Below are positions 45,650-55,013 of a stretch of DNA of 64,000 nt, one piece after another. A program made the translations under genes and the position numbers. Source of the DNA: Conexibacter sp. S30A1 (GTDB lineage Bacteria; Actinomycetota; Thermoleophilia; Solirubrobacterales; Solirubrobacteraceae); contig NZ_CP097127.1 of assembly GCF_023330665.1 (NCBI RefSeq), positions 2,852,001 to 2,916,000 of the forward strand, in the 5' to 3' direction. A model generated the notes under the pieces. The model was given only the letters and a program-made list of their open reading frames with translations. It was not told where the DNA came from and did not search any database. Numbering within the stretch: the first letter of the stretch is position 1; each line of letters starts with the position of its first letter.

Positions 45650-46227
45650 GGAGGTGTCAGTGATGCGCGTCGCCAGCCCGACGCTGGCGGCTGATCAGTT
45701 CACGTTGTAGACAATGATCGATGCTCCGGCCTGACGCACGTCGCCGCTCGGGGCAGGAACCCCGGTTGCGGTCGGGTCGTTGGTCTGGACCGCGCCCTCC
45801 AGGTAGAGCGTCGCCCCACCACTCGGCACCGTGATCGGAAACGTGCCGCTGTCCTGCGCGGCAATCGTACCGTCGGGGGCCTGGGGAATCGCGTTGCTGT
45901 AGCTCGAGACGACCCGCGTCGCTGTGCTCTGCGAGCTGCCGAGGTACAGCATCATGTCGCCCCACTCGTTGTAGCTGGCGCTTGAGTCGCCGTCGTAGTT
46001 CTGGTTTACGTAGCGGTAGAACTGCGCGCTGGCCGTGACGATGTATTTGCCAGCTGGCAGGCTGATGGGTGTCACCAGGTTGACCTCGTTGCTCGCGGAG
46101 TCGACGGCCCCGCCCTGGTAGGGGTAGATCGGCACGTCAACGAGGTTGTACCCGGTGAGCTGGGTGTTGAGGCCGCTGTACAGCGCGGTTTCCTCCTCCG
46201 CGAATACGGCCTGGCCGGGGGGGCCCT

Positions 46228-46380
46228 GTGGTCCGGTTGCGCCCTGCGGTCCGGTTGCGCCCTGCGGTCCGGTTGCGCCCTGCGGTCCGGTTGCGCCCTG
46301 CGGTCCGGTTGCGCCCTGCGGTCCGGTTGCGCCCTGCGGTCCGGTTGCGCCCTGCGGTCCGGTTGCGCCCTGCGGTCCGC
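46228..46380. repeat. 18-bp tandem repeat encoding GPQGAT
   Basis: Eight nearly identical 18-bp units (plus-strand unit GTCCGGTTGCGCCCTGCG) encode the collagen triplets. Near-identity at DNA level points to recent expansion or contraction by slippage. Confidence 0.9.
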
Positions 46381-46686
46381 TCGTGCCCTGCGGTCCCTGC
46401 GGACCTGCGGGTCCGGTCCCGCCCTGGAGGCCGTGCAGGCCGTGCAGGCCGTGCACGCCATGCAGGCCGCGAGGGCCCCGGAACCCGCGTGGGCCCCGGA
46501 GCCCGCGGGCACCCCTGGGTCCCGCGGGGCCGCGGTCGTAGTCGTACGCGACGCTGGTCGAGCCGGCGCCCGCCGTCCTCGCCACCGGCTTACCGTGGCG
46601 GCTACTGCTCGACGCGAGCGCCGGTATGGCGCCGGCGGCGATGGCCGAGATGGCGCACAAAATCAGTGGGCGGATTCGAGTGATCG

Positions 46687-48211
46687 TCGCAACACCACCA
46701 CGGTTTGGGGGTTGCGATGGCTGGGACGGGAAGGCCGCGAGGGCGTCCGCCGCTGACGGCGCAGCGGGCGCAGTGGGCTGTGCTGATCGCGCAGGGGGTG
46801 AGCAACAGGGAGGCGTGCCGGCGTGTCGGGGTTGACCGCAGCTCGGGTAGGCACTGGCGTAACGGCGACACGGCGCGGGATGCCATCGGCCGTGTCCGGC
46901 ACTATCCGCCGGTGAAGATCATTGAGCCAAAGGCGCGCAGCGACCGGTATTTGAGCGAGGAGGAGCGGGTGCAGATCGCCGATTTGCGTGGTGAGGGGCT
47001 GGGTGTGCGTGAGATCGCCCGCCGGATCGGGCGCTGCGCCTCGACGGTCAGCCGTGAACTGTCCCGTAATGGCGGTGAGGATGGTTCCTATCGCCCGCAT
47101 GGCGCGCAACGTCTCGCCGGCGGGCGGCTTGGTCGTGCGCGGCAGCGTCGCGTCGCTACCGATACGGTGCTGCACGACACGGTTCTGGGGCTGCTTGGCA
47201 GGCGTTTCAGTCCGGAGCAGGTCTCCCACGAGCTGCACACGAGGTTTCCGGGTGAGCGCGCTCGGCAGTTGTGCACAGAGTCGATCTATCAGGCGATCTA
47301 TGACCCGTTGGTGGATATCACGCGTCCGTGCCGTAGACGGCGGCGTAAGCGGCGCCTGCGCCCTGATCAGCGTCGTCAAAGGCCTGAGAGCATGCGGATG
47401 ATCACCGAACGTCCGAGCGAGGTTGAAAGCCGTGATGTCGCCGGGCATTGGGAGGGTGATCTGATCAAGGGCGCGTACAACCGCAGTGCGATCGGCACGC
47501 TGGTTGAGCGCAAAACGAGGTTTGTGGTGTTGTTGCACCTGGACGGCGGGCAGGGCGCCCAGGCGCTGAACACGGCGCTTGAGCACAAGCTCGCCGTGCT
47601 GCCTGAGGCGCTGCGCCGGTCGCTGACCTGGGATCAAGGAACCGAGATGGCAGGCCATGAGCAGCTCAGCGCCAGCACCGGCACAAGCGTGTTCTTCTGT
47701 GAGGCTCACAGCCCTTGGCAGCGGGCATCCAACGAGAACATGAACGGTGTTTTGCGTGACTACTTCCCGAAGGGCAGCGACCTCTCACAGCACGGCCCGC
47801 AGGAGCTTGAGCGTGTCGCAGCAGAGATAAACGCTCGGCCACGCAGAACGCTGGGGTGGCACACCCCAGCACAGCTGTTGGACATGGAGCTTGAGCAGCT
47901 CGCCGCATAGACGCCGGGCGCAGCATCTCGCCCGCCCATAGCGTGTTGACGGCGTGTTCGCCAGCCGCGATCACCGCCAGTGCGGCCGGGTCCTGACATG
48001 CGCAGCATCGTGCGTGCTCGCGCACGATGTCCCCAGACCGTCGCTGTGCGGCAGGCCGCCGGTGTGCCGTGCCCCCGGGGGTGCCGGCCGCGCCCGTGGC
48101 GGGGTGAGAGCCATCGCCCCTCCGGGGCTCCTGCTCCCACCCCGCCACGGCACCCCGGTCTGTAGCGCTCCGTGACCCCAACCGGTAGGGTTGACCTGTC
48201 TACTGTTGCGA
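46687..48211 (+). mobile_element. IS30-family insertion sequence
   Basis: 1,525 bp with ends TCGCAACA (46687) and TGTTGCGA (48211) and a 2-bp duplication CG on each side, as usual for IS30. It contains one intact transposase and about 300 bp of GC-rich 3' sequence with hairpins but no other gene. Confidence 0.78.
46717..47910 (+). CDS. IS30-family transposase
   Basis: 397 residues from the ATG at 46717. Two HTH regions ([20 protein letters not shown] and [20 protein letters not shown]) precede the DDE core: [20 protein letters not shown] (first Asp), [13 protein letters not shown] (second Asp) and [16 protein letters not shown] (Glu), the IS30 signature. No damage is seen. Confidence 0.92.
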   Translation: MAGTGRPRGRPPLTAQRAQWAVLIAQGVSNREACRRVGVDRSSGRHWRNGDTARDAIGRVRHYPPVKIIEPKARSDRYLSEEERVQIADLRGEGLGVREIARRIGRCASTVSRELSRNGGEDGSYRPHGAQRLAGGRLGRARQRRVATDTVLHDTVLGLLGRRFSPEQVSHELHTRFPGERARQLCTESIYQAIYDPLVDITRPCRRRRRKRRLRPDQRRQRPESMRMITERPSEVESRDVAGHWEGDLIKGAYNRSAIGTLVERKTRFVVLLHLDGGQGAQALNTALEHKLAVLPEALRRSLTWDQGTEMAGHEQLSASTGTSVFFCEAHSPWQRASNENMNGVLRDYFPKGSDLSQHGPQELERVAAEINARPRRTLGWHTPAQLLDMELEQLAA

Positions 48212-48284
48212 CGTTGACTGGAACTCGCCGTGTCCAGGCGTGCTTCTTAAAGCGCCCCACATGAAACTCTCGACTTTCGTGATC

Positions 48285-49604
48285 TCAGGCGGCGGCTTGG
48301 GCTGACGGTGACAGGGCGGGCGTGATTTGTGGTTCGGTGGTTGTCTGGGGTGCTTGTGCCCAGTATTCGTGTCGGATCAGCTCGCGGCGGAGCGTGGCGA
48401 GCATGTCGGTGTAGCTGACGCTGGTTTTCTGGCGGTACCACGGGGCGGCGCGCCGTCGGGCTTTGAGGTCGGCTTCGGGGTTGCCGTGCAGTTGGTACCA
48501 GGCGATCGTGATCGTCTGGGTGAGGAACCCGAACGGGACGGTCCGCTCGACGGCTTTCTGGACGCGGTTGCGCGGGTCGCCGACGCCGTGTGCTTTCGCT
48601 TCTTGATGGCAGGTCTCGATCGTCCAGCGGCTGTCGTAGCGGGCGATCAGCACCGCGGCGGTCGCGGTCGTGTCGGTTGACGCGAGTGCGATGTCGAACC
48701 CTTCGCTGGTGCCGGGGTTGCGGATCAGGATCACCTTTACCGCCCGTGTGTGTAACGGCCCGTACCACAGGCACGTGAACGCGTGGATGTGCGCGGTCCG
48801 CTCGCGGCCGCCGGGGGTGGTGACCGTGACCGGCGTGAACGCCGCAGCGGCGGCGAGCTTGGCGAGACTCGCGAGCCGGGCGCCCTTCAGCGCTGGGCGT
48901 CCCCGCTTGCCGGTTGGTTCCGGCGCGAACGCGAACACGGCCGCGTTGGAGCGCATTCTGGTCGTGAGCGTCACGCGGTCTGGTAGCCCTTGCCACGCCT
49001 TGCTGGCGTACGCGCCGTCCATCACCAGCTCCACGACCCGGCCCGGGAAACGCTTCAGGATCATGTCGATCAGCCGCCTCGCGAGCTCGGGTTGTGACGG
49101 GCGGTCCGGATGCTGCTCGTCCTTCGGGCGGAACAGCCGGAACAGGACCGGCAGCCCAACCTGCCGGCCGTCGAGGCACGGAAGCTCCACGACGAGCACG
49201 AGCACGACCCAGCAGTTCCCCCATCTGGTCCGCTGCCCGGATCCCTCGGGTTGCGCGCCGTCGTGGAGGTAGTGCGCGCCGAACACCTTGCGTCCGGAGC
49301 GGCCGAAGAGCGTGTCATCAACGGCGAACCGGATCGGGCCGTCGGGCTTGACGAACATCGTGATGAGGAAGTCCAACAGCCGAACGCCGAGCTCGTCAGG
49401 CTCCCAGCGTCGGCGGGCGAAGAAGTCGTGCGCGCGGCTGTGATGCCACTCGCCCGCGAGCCCGGCGGACTGCAGCATCCCCGTCACGGTGCAGTCCCGC
49501 ACCCGGCCGACCATCCCGACCACCAGCATGCTGAACGTCTGAAACGTTGGTTGCGTGAAGGATGGCGCGAGCAGGGACAACAGCCCGGCGAGCGAACTTG
49601 GCAT
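48285..49604 (-). CDS. IS701-like DDE transposase (copy 2)
   Basis: 439 residues from the ATG at 49604 (MPSSLAGLLSLLAPSFTQPT), which aligns with the start of the copy-1 transposase; an upstream start at 49676 is less likely. Catalytic segments are PIRFAVDDTLFGRSGRKVFG (first Asp pair), VELVMDGAYASKAW (second Asp) and RWTIETCHQEAKAHGVGDPR (Glu). Intact. Confidence 0.88.
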   Translation of the reverse strand: MPSSLAGLLSLLAPSFTQPTFQTFSMLVVGMVGRVRDCTVTGMLQSAGLAGEWHHSRAHDFFARRRWEPDELGVRLLDFLITMFVKPDGPIRFAVDDTLFGRSGRKVFGAHYLHDGAQPEGSGQRTRWGNCWVVLVLVVELPCLDGRQVGLPVLFRLFRPKDEQHPDRPSQPELARRLIDMILKRFPGRVVELVMDGAYASKAWQGLPDRVTLTTRMRSNAAVFAFAPEPTGKRGRPALKGARLASLAKLAAAAAFTPVTVTTPGGRERTAHIHAFTCLWYGPLHTRAVKVILIRNPGTSEGFDIALASTDTTATAAVLIARYDSRWTIETCHQEAKAHGVGDPRNRVQKAVERTVPFGFLTQTITIAWYQLHGNPEADLKARRRAAPWYRQKTSVSYTDMLATLRRELIRHEYWAQAPQTTTEPQITPALSPSAQAAA

Positions 49605-49783
49605 AGCGGCGACTCCTGGTGCAAAGGGCCGCGGGAACGTGTCAGCGTCTCGTGGCCAGATCGGCTTGTCGCGCACCAGATTCGGGTCGCCGCGACCTTC
49701 TCCTTGCCGTGCTCCAGGCGCGGGATGATCCGTCGCGCGGCGCCAAGGTCGCCGCGCCTGACGCGCAGGCTAGCCTTCCGCTT

Positions 49784-50779
49784 GTGTCTGACCTCGCAGC
49801 GATCGAGCGGGAACTCGATGTCGCCCGCGAGCGTGATGACAACACGGCGCGCGTTCGCTTGATCGCGCGCGCGCTCGAACTAACCGAGACGCAGCGGCAC
49901 CGCGCGGAGTACCTCGACGAGCTAGCGTATGCCTACCAGCAGCTCGGCCGGTTCGACGAAGCGGTCGACGCGATGCGCCAAGCCGTCGCCGCTGGATGGG
50001 ACGGCGACCTTGATGAGCACCCCAGCGCACAAGCACTGATCGCCGATCTGCTGCTGCACGCAGGACACACAGACCAGGCCGATATCGCCTGGCTAAACGC
50101 CGAGCGCGAGGACCCCGGCAACCCGTGGCTGCACCAAACAGCGGGCCTCGCCTACGCGGACGTCGGACTGCACAACAAGGCGTTGCCGTGGCAGACCAAA
50201 GGCCTCACGCTCGCGCTCGCCACCAACGTCGACAGCGACATGCTCTGGATGCTCACCAGCGAGCGAGCCGAAACCCTCGACGCGCTCAGCCAACCACCCG
50301 ACGAACTGCAACTCCAAGCTGAAGAACTCGTCGATCGCGAAGAACGAGCCGAACGAGCACGCGTTGACGCGTTCTACCGAGACCAGAGCACGCGGACGGT
50401 CCCGCCAAAGCACGCGTCGGTCGGTCTTGCCTGGTTCCCGGCCCAGGAGTACCAGCGAGCGCTCGAGACCTGGCCAAGCTTCGCCGAGGACTACGAGCAC
50501 GGACCCTACGACGCATACTGCGCCCGGCTCGAACTGCTCCTCCGACAGCTCAGAGCCCAGGGCGTCGCGCGGCTCGCGCTTGTGCCAATCACGATCGACA
50601 GCTACCTCGCCTGGTCCGCCGAGCACGACCGCGATCCCGAGCAATCAGACACCCGCGCGAGCTACGCCACCGAACTCCTCAAAACAACCACAACACATCC
50701 CTGGCCACCAGAGCGCAACCAGCCCTGCTGGTGCGGAAGCGAACGCAAGTACAAGAAGTGCTGTCTACGCGCCAGCTGA
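49784..50779 (+). CDS. TPR-repeat protein with C-terminal SEC-C zinc motif (passenger gene)
   Basis: 331 residues from the GTG at 49784. The N-terminal half has tetratricopeptide-like helix pairs (RAEYLDELAYAYQQLGRFDE, AVDAMRQAVAAGWDG; AGLAYADVGLHNKALPWQTK). The C terminus is a SEC-C zinc motif, QPCWCGSERKYKKCCL, as found at the end of SecA and in many stand-alone proteins that bind SecB, ribosomes or nucleic acids. The role here is unknown. It lies wholly inside the IS701-like element, divergent from the transposase. Confidence 0.8.
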   Translation: MSDLAAIERELDVARERDDNTARVRLIARALELTETQRHRAEYLDELAYAYQQLGRFDEAVDAMRQAVAAGWDGDLDEHPSAQALIADLLLHAGHTDQADIAWLNAEREDPGNPWLHQTAGLAYADVGLHNKALPWQTKGLTLALATNVDSDMLWMLTSERAETLDALSQPPDELQLQAEELVDREERAERARVDAFYRDQSTRTVPPKHASVGLAWFPAQEYQRALETWPSFAEDYEHGPYDAYCARLELLLRQLRAQGVARLALVPITIDSYLAWSAEHDRDPEQSDTRASYATELLKTTTTHPWPPERNQPCWCGSERKYKKCCLRAS

Positions 50780-50914
50780 CACCGCACATCGGACTGCGCC
50801 AACCCTCACCCAGCGACCTCGAAAAGCCCGAAACTCGAGGAAACTCCTAATTCCGTTTTAATGGTGATGGCGCGCGACGCTACCAGATCAACGCGCACTC
50901 GGCGTGACGGGCGC

Positions 50915-52144
50915 TCACCAGTCGTGCATGGTGCCGTCCTTGAGCCTGCTGATCGGCAGGTAGGCGGGCTGGTATGGGTAACGGGCGGCGGCTTCCTCGT
51001 CGAGCGTGACACCCAGGCCGGGAGTCTCGCCGGGGTGCAGCATGCCGTCGGTGAAGCTCATGCTCTGGCGGAACACCACGTCGGTCTGCTCGCTGTGGGG
51101 CATGTACTCCTGGATGCCGAAGTTGTGGATCGCAAGCCCGAGGTGCAGCTGTGCGGCCAGCCCGACGGGGGAGACGTCGGTGGGGCCGTGGAAGCCGGAG
51201 CGGATCTGGTACTGGGCGGCGAAGTCCATCAGCTTGCGCAGCGGCGTGATCCCACCGAAGTGCGTTGAGGCGGCACGGACGTAATCGATCAACTGCTCTG
51301 AGATCAGCTGCTGGAAGTCCCAGACCGTGTTGAAGACCTCGCCGATCGCAAGCGGCGTGACCGTGTGCTGGCGCACCAGCCGCAGCGCCTGCTGGCTCTC
51401 CGCCGGGGTGCAGTCCTCGAGCCAGAAGAGGTTGTGGGGCTCGAGGCTCTTGCCGAGCTTGGCGGCCTCGATCGGACGCAGGCGGTGGTGTGCGTCGTGC
51501 AGCAGCGGCAGCTCCGGCCCGAACTCCCGGCGGACATAGTCAAAGACCTTCGGGACGTGACGCAGGTACGCGGCGCTGTCCCAGTCCTCCTGCGCCGGTG
51601 CTGCGCCGCGGCCGGCGGGCTCGTAGTCGTAGCGCTCACCGGACGCCTGCGCCTGGGCGGCGACCCCGTAGACGGCGTGCACCCCTGGGATCGACGACTG
51701 CACCCGGATCGCGCGGTAGCCCTTCTCCAGGTGCATGTTGATCGACTCGCCAAGCGACTCAAACGAGGTGCCAGAGGCGTGGCCGTAGGCCAGCAGCCCC
51801 TCCCGCGAGGCGCCGCCCAACAGCTGGTAAACAGGCACGCCGCAGACCTTGCCCTTGATGTCCCACAGCGCCATGTCCACGGCGGCGATCGCGGCCATCG
51901 TCACCGGCCCGCGCCGCCAGTAGGCACCGCGGTAGAGGTACTGCCACGTGTCCTCGATCCGGGCCGGGTCGCGGCCGATCAGAAGCGCCGCCACATGCTC
52001 GCGCAGGTAGGCCGCGACCGCCAGCTCACGGCCGTTCAGCGTCGCGTCACCGAGCCCCGTGACACCGTCGTCGGTGGTCAGCTTCAACGTCACGAAGTTG
52101 CGGGTCGGGCTCGTCACCACGACATCGGCAGCAGCGATTCTCAT
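50915..52144 (-). CDS. ManD-type D-mannonate dehydratase (enolase superfamily)
   Basis: A 409-residue enolase-superfamily enzyme. [20 protein letters not shown] starts the capping domain; the barrel carries [20 protein letters not shown] (first metal Asp), [13 protein letters not shown] (Glu) and [15 protein letters not shown] (Glu), the ManD/RspA arrangement. It dehydrates D-mannonate to 2-keto-3-deoxygluconate. It abuts the fructuronate reductase gene, which makes mannonate, so the cluster is the hexuronate pathway. Low-efficiency RspA-like members also exist. Confidence 0.85.
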   Translation of the reverse strand: MRIAAADVVVTSPTRNFVTLKLTTDDGVTGLGDATLNGRELAVAAYLREHVAALLIGRDPARIEDTWQYLYRGAYWRRGPVTMAAIAAVDMALWDIKGKVCGVPVYQLLGGASREGLLAYGHASGTSFESLGESINMHLEKGYRAIRVQSSIPGVHAVYGVAAQAQASGERYDYEPAGRGAAPAQEDWDSAAYLRHVPKVFDYVRREFGPELPLLHDAHHRLRPIEAAKLGKSLEPHNLFWLEDCTPAESQQALRLVRQHTVTPLAIGEVFNTVWDFQQLISEQLIDYVRAASTHFGGITPLRKLMDFAAQYQIRSGFHGPTDVSPVGLAAQLHLGLAIHNFGIQEYMPHSEQTDVVFRQSMSFTDGMLHPGETPGLGVTLDEEAAARYPYQPAYLPISRLKDGTMHDW

Positions 52145-53461
52145 TCAGAAGATCTCCAGTAGCTCAAACAGTGCACGCTTTGCCTGCTCGCCGCCGGCGG
52201 CGGCGAGCGCCGGGCGCAGCGCCCCACCATTCTGATCGCTTGCCGCCCGTGCTGGGTCGCCGATCAGCCAGTCGGCCCACGCCTGCACGATCGCAAGCGC
52301 AGGGCTGGCGTCAGCACCGGCCGCCCGCGCGGCCACGATCACCGGCACCACCCGGTTGCGCAGCTTCTCCAACCCGTCAGAGGCGATCTGCGTCAGCGGG
52401 TAGCCGATCCGGGCGTTGGCAAAGCGCTCCCGCAGCGCCGCCCGATACGCGTCCAGCTCGAGCAGCTCGCCGCCGGCCAGCAGCGACGCGGCCAGGTCCC
52501 AGTAGCGCTCCAGCGCCGCCGCCAGCTCCCGGTCGCCGACCGCCTGCGCCACCGTTTCGTGTCCGCGCCCGAGGCCCAGGTAGGCAAGCAGGCAGTGGCC
52601 GCCGTTCAAAAGCCACAGCTTGCGCGCCTCCCACGGTCCGATCTCGTCCACGAAGCGCGCGCCGGCATCCTCCCACCGTGGCCGCCCGGCCGGAAACGCC
52701 CCGCACAGCACCCAGTCGCTGAACGGCTCGCAGACCACCGGCGCCTCGTCGCGCAACCCCAGTTCGCGCTCCACCAGCTCTCGGTCCTCGTCGGTCGTGC
52801 GTGGCGTGATCCGGTCAACCGAGGTGCTCACAAACGACACCTGGCGCTGCGCCCACTCGGCCGCCTGCGGGTCGATCCGCGCAAGCTCGCCCAGAACGAG
52901 CTCCCGCAGGACCGTGCCGTTGGCGGCGAGGTTGTCCAGGCTCACGAGGGCGAGCGGACCGGCGTCCGCGTTGCGGCGCGCGACCAGCCCCGCCGCCAGG
53001 CGCTCGCCAACCGTCGGCAGTCCCCGCCCAGCGCCGGCGGCGGCGCGCTCTGCCGCCGCCGGCGGCCGGTAGCCGGCCTCGGTCACCGTCAACGTCACCA
53101 CCGCCGTCTCGGCCGAGGCAAGCGCGGCCGTGAGCGCCGCAAGCTCGCCAGCGCCGTGCACCTCCACGACCGCGTCCACGACGCTGACGTTATCCGCGGC
53201 CGGGCCCCGCTCAACCAGTGCGTAGAGTCCCTGCTGCGGCGCGAGCGGCGCGGCCAGGCGCGGGCTGCGGCCGGTGAAGCCGCTGATGCCCCAGCCGCCG
53301 GCCAGCTCGGCGCTGGCCGTATACGCCGCCAGGTGCGAGCGGCTGAAGGCGCCAAGCCCCAGATGCACGATCCGCACCGGCCGGGCCGGTGCCGGCCAGC
53401 TTGTGCGGTCAAGTCGTTGGGTGGGCACGGTGCCAAACGATATGGCTAGGCTGACACGCAT
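52145..53461 (-). CDS. uxuB: Fructuronate reductase / mannitol dehydrogenase family
   Basis: A 438-residue NAD(P)-dependent polyol/uronate dehydrogenase: nucleotide-binding VRIVHLGLGAFSRSHLAAYT, FVSTSVDRITPRTTDEDREL, and the catalytic helix KLWLLNGGHCLLAYLG with the family Lys. It interconverts D-fructuronate and D-mannonate. Its start is uncertain: an ATG at 53461 overlaps the ATG of the divergent uronate isomerase gene on the other strand, while a GTG at 53428 (VPTQRLDRTSWP) would separate them. Confidence 0.87.
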   Translation of the reverse strand: MRVSLAISFGTVPTQRLDRTSWPAPARPVRIVHLGLGAFSRSHLAAYTASAELAGGWGISGFTGRSPRLAAPLAPQQGLYALVERGPAADNVSVVDAVVEVHGAGELAALTAALASAETAVVTLTVTEAGYRPPAAAERAAAGAGRGLPTVGERLAAGLVARRNADAGPLALVSLDNLAANGTVLRELVLGELARIDPQAAEWAQRQVSFVSTSVDRITPRTTDEDRELVERELGLRDEAPVVCEPFSDWVLCGAFPAGRPRWEDAGARFVDEIGPWEARKLWLLNGGHCLLAYLGLGRGHETVAQAVGDRELAAALERYWDLAASLLAGGELLELDAYRAALRERFANARIGYPLTQIASDGLEKLRNRVVPVIVAARAAGADASPALAIVQAWADWLIGDPARAASDQNGGALRPALAAAGGEQAKRALFELLEIF

Positions 53462-54872
53462 GTCCCCTCACCCTGACCGTCTGCTCAGCCCGGAGCCCGG
53501 TGTCAGGGAGCGCGCCCGCGAGCTTTACCAGGCGGTGGCGCAGGCGCCGATCATCTCTCCGCACGGCCATGTGAACGCGCGCATGCTTGCCGACGACGAG
53601 CCGTTCTCCGACCCGGCGGCGCTGCTCATCACCCCCGACCACTACGTCACGCGCCTGCTGCACGGCTCAGGCGTTCCACTGGAGGCGCTCGGGGTGGGGG
53701 CTTCAGGAAAGTCGCCGCCGCCCAGCGGGGCGGCGGCACCCCGTGCGGTGTGGCGGACGCTCGCTGAGAACTGGAGGCGCTTTGCCGGGACGCCCGTGCG
53801 GTACTGGTTCGAGGACACACTCGCGCGGGTCTTCGGGCTGGAGGCCGAGCTCGGTCCGGCCAGCGCCGAGCGGCTCTACGACCAGTTGGCCGAGCAGCTC
53901 GCGCGCCCGGAGTTTCGGCCGCGGGCGCTGCTTGAGCGCTTCGGCGTCGAGGTGCTCGCGACGACCGATGACCCTGCCGACGGGCTCGAGGCGCACGCGC
54001 GGCTTGCGGCCGAGGGGCTTGGTGTGCGCGTGATCCCGACACTGCGCGCCGACGCCTACATGGACCCGGCCGACGCCGGCTGGGCAGGGCGACTGGACGC
54101 GCTCGCCGAGGTCTCGGGGGTGGATTGCGGCAGCTACCCCGGGCTGCTCGACGCGCTTCGCGCTCGCCGGGAGTACTTCCGTGCGCTTGGCGCGACCGCC
54201 ACCGACACGGGGGTGCTGGACGCCTGGGCCACCCCGCTCAGCGATGGTCAGGCGGCGGCGATCCACCGCCGCGCGCTCGCGGGCGAGGTCAGTGGCGAAG
54301 AGGCGCTCGCCTACCGGCGAAACATGCTCTACCAGCTCGGTTTGATGGGCGCGCAGGACGGCCTGGTGATGCAGCTGCACGTCGGCGTGCTGCGCAACCA
54401 CCACCGGCCGACCCACGAGCGCTTCGGGCCCGACACCGGGCACGACATCCCGGTCGCGACCGAGTTCGCACGCCCGCTGCGCGAGCTGCTGAACGCCGTC
54501 GGCACCAGCCCGGCCTTCCGCCTCGTGCTCTTCACCGTCGACGAGACCGCGTTCTCGCGTGAGATCGCGCCGCTTGCGGGCTTCTATCCGAGCGTGTATG
54601 TCGGTGCGCCCTGGTGGTTTCTGGACGCACCCGCGGCGGTCAGGCGCTTCCGCGCGGCGGTCACGGAGACCGCCGGCTTCTACAAGACCTCGGGGTTTGT
54701 CGATGACACGCGCGCGCTCTGCTCGATCCCGGCGCGTCACGACATGAGCCGCCGGCTGGACGCGCGCTATCTGGCGGAGCTGGTCTCAGACCACCAGCTG
54801 TCCGAAGACGAGGCGCGGGTCCTTGCCCGCGCGCTCGTGGACGAGATCCCGCGCGGCGCCTTCCGGCTCTGA
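53460..54872 (+). CDS. uxaC: Uronate isomerase UxaC
   Basis: 470 residues from the ATG at 53460. Metal-dependent amidohydrolase-like barrel: APIISPHGHVNARMLADDEP (HxH), WRTLAENWRRFAGTPVRYWF, LATTDDPADGLEAH, GLVMQLHVGVLRNHHRPTHE and ALCSIPARHDMSRRLDARYL are typical. It converts D-glucuronate to D-fructuronate and D-galacturonate to D-tagaturonate, feeding the adjacent reductase and dehydratase. Divergent from uxuB with shared start region. Confidence 0.9.
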   Translation: MSPHPDRLLSPEPGVRERARELYQAVAQAPIISPHGHVNARMLADDEPFSDPAALLITPDHYVTRLLHGSGVPLEALGVGASGKSPPPSGAAAPRAVWRTLAENWRRFAGTPVRYWFEDTLARVFGLEAELGPASAERLYDQLAEQLARPEFRPRALLERFGVEVLATTDDPADGLEAHARLAAEGLGVRVIPTLRADAYMDPADAGWAGRLDALAEVSGVDCGSYPGLLDALRARREYFRALGATATDTGVLDAWATPLSDGQAAAIHRRALAGEVSGEEALAYRRNMLYQLGLMGAQDGLVMQLHVGVLRNHHRPTHERFGPDTGHDIPVATEFARPLRELLNAVGTSPAFRLVLFTVDETAFSREIAPLAGFYPSVYVGAPWWFLDAPAAVRRFRAAVTETAGFYKTSGFVDDTRALCSIPARHDMSRRLDARYLAELVSDHQLSEDEARVLARALVDEIPRGAFRL

Positions 54873-55013
54873 CGGGCGGCCGGTCGCCCGGAGGGTCTGG
54901 TGACTCTGTTTGCGCATCAGCCACAATGAGAGGCATGGGGCGAAACGTGGTCAGCGGTGAGGCGTGCGCGGCGGTCGTCGCAGGCGCAGACGGCCGCGGG
55001 AGGGTCTAGTTCG

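Larger units (their letters stand above)
45695..48262 (-). pseudogene. Collagen-like secreted protein, split by IS30 and cut from its promoter
   Basis: The main part (46684-45695) encodes a signal-peptide-like helix ([19 protein letters not shown]), a Gly-X-Y region with eight GPQGAT units and a C-terminal globular head (from about [15 protein letters not shown]) like trimeric exosporium or surface collagen-like proteins. Codons 1-17 (MWGALRSTPGHGEFQST) lie at 48262-48212 on the far side of the IS30 element. Rejoining across one copy of the CG duplication gives an uninterrupted 346-residue protein. The second IS701-like element, inserted at the start codon, separates it from its ribosome-binding site. 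Confidence 0.75.
48269..50839 (-). mobile_element. IS701-like element (copy 2) carrying a TPR/SEC-C passenger gene
   Basis: The left end CTCGACTTTCG (48269-48279) and right end CGAAACTCGAG (50829-50839) are inverted with one mismatch, like the CTCGGGTTTCG ends of copy 1. A perfect 6-bp duplication GAAACT lies at 48263-48268 and 50840-50845, the same length as for copy 1. The 2,571-bp element contains the transposase (minus) and a divergent TPR/SEC-C gene (plus) about 180 bp away, both within the bounds. Confidence 0.75.

Noticed and set aside
46228-46380. Regular 18-bp repeats as a CRISPR array
   Set aside because: There are no spacers. The repeats are contiguous codons for GPQGAT in a collagen-like protein.
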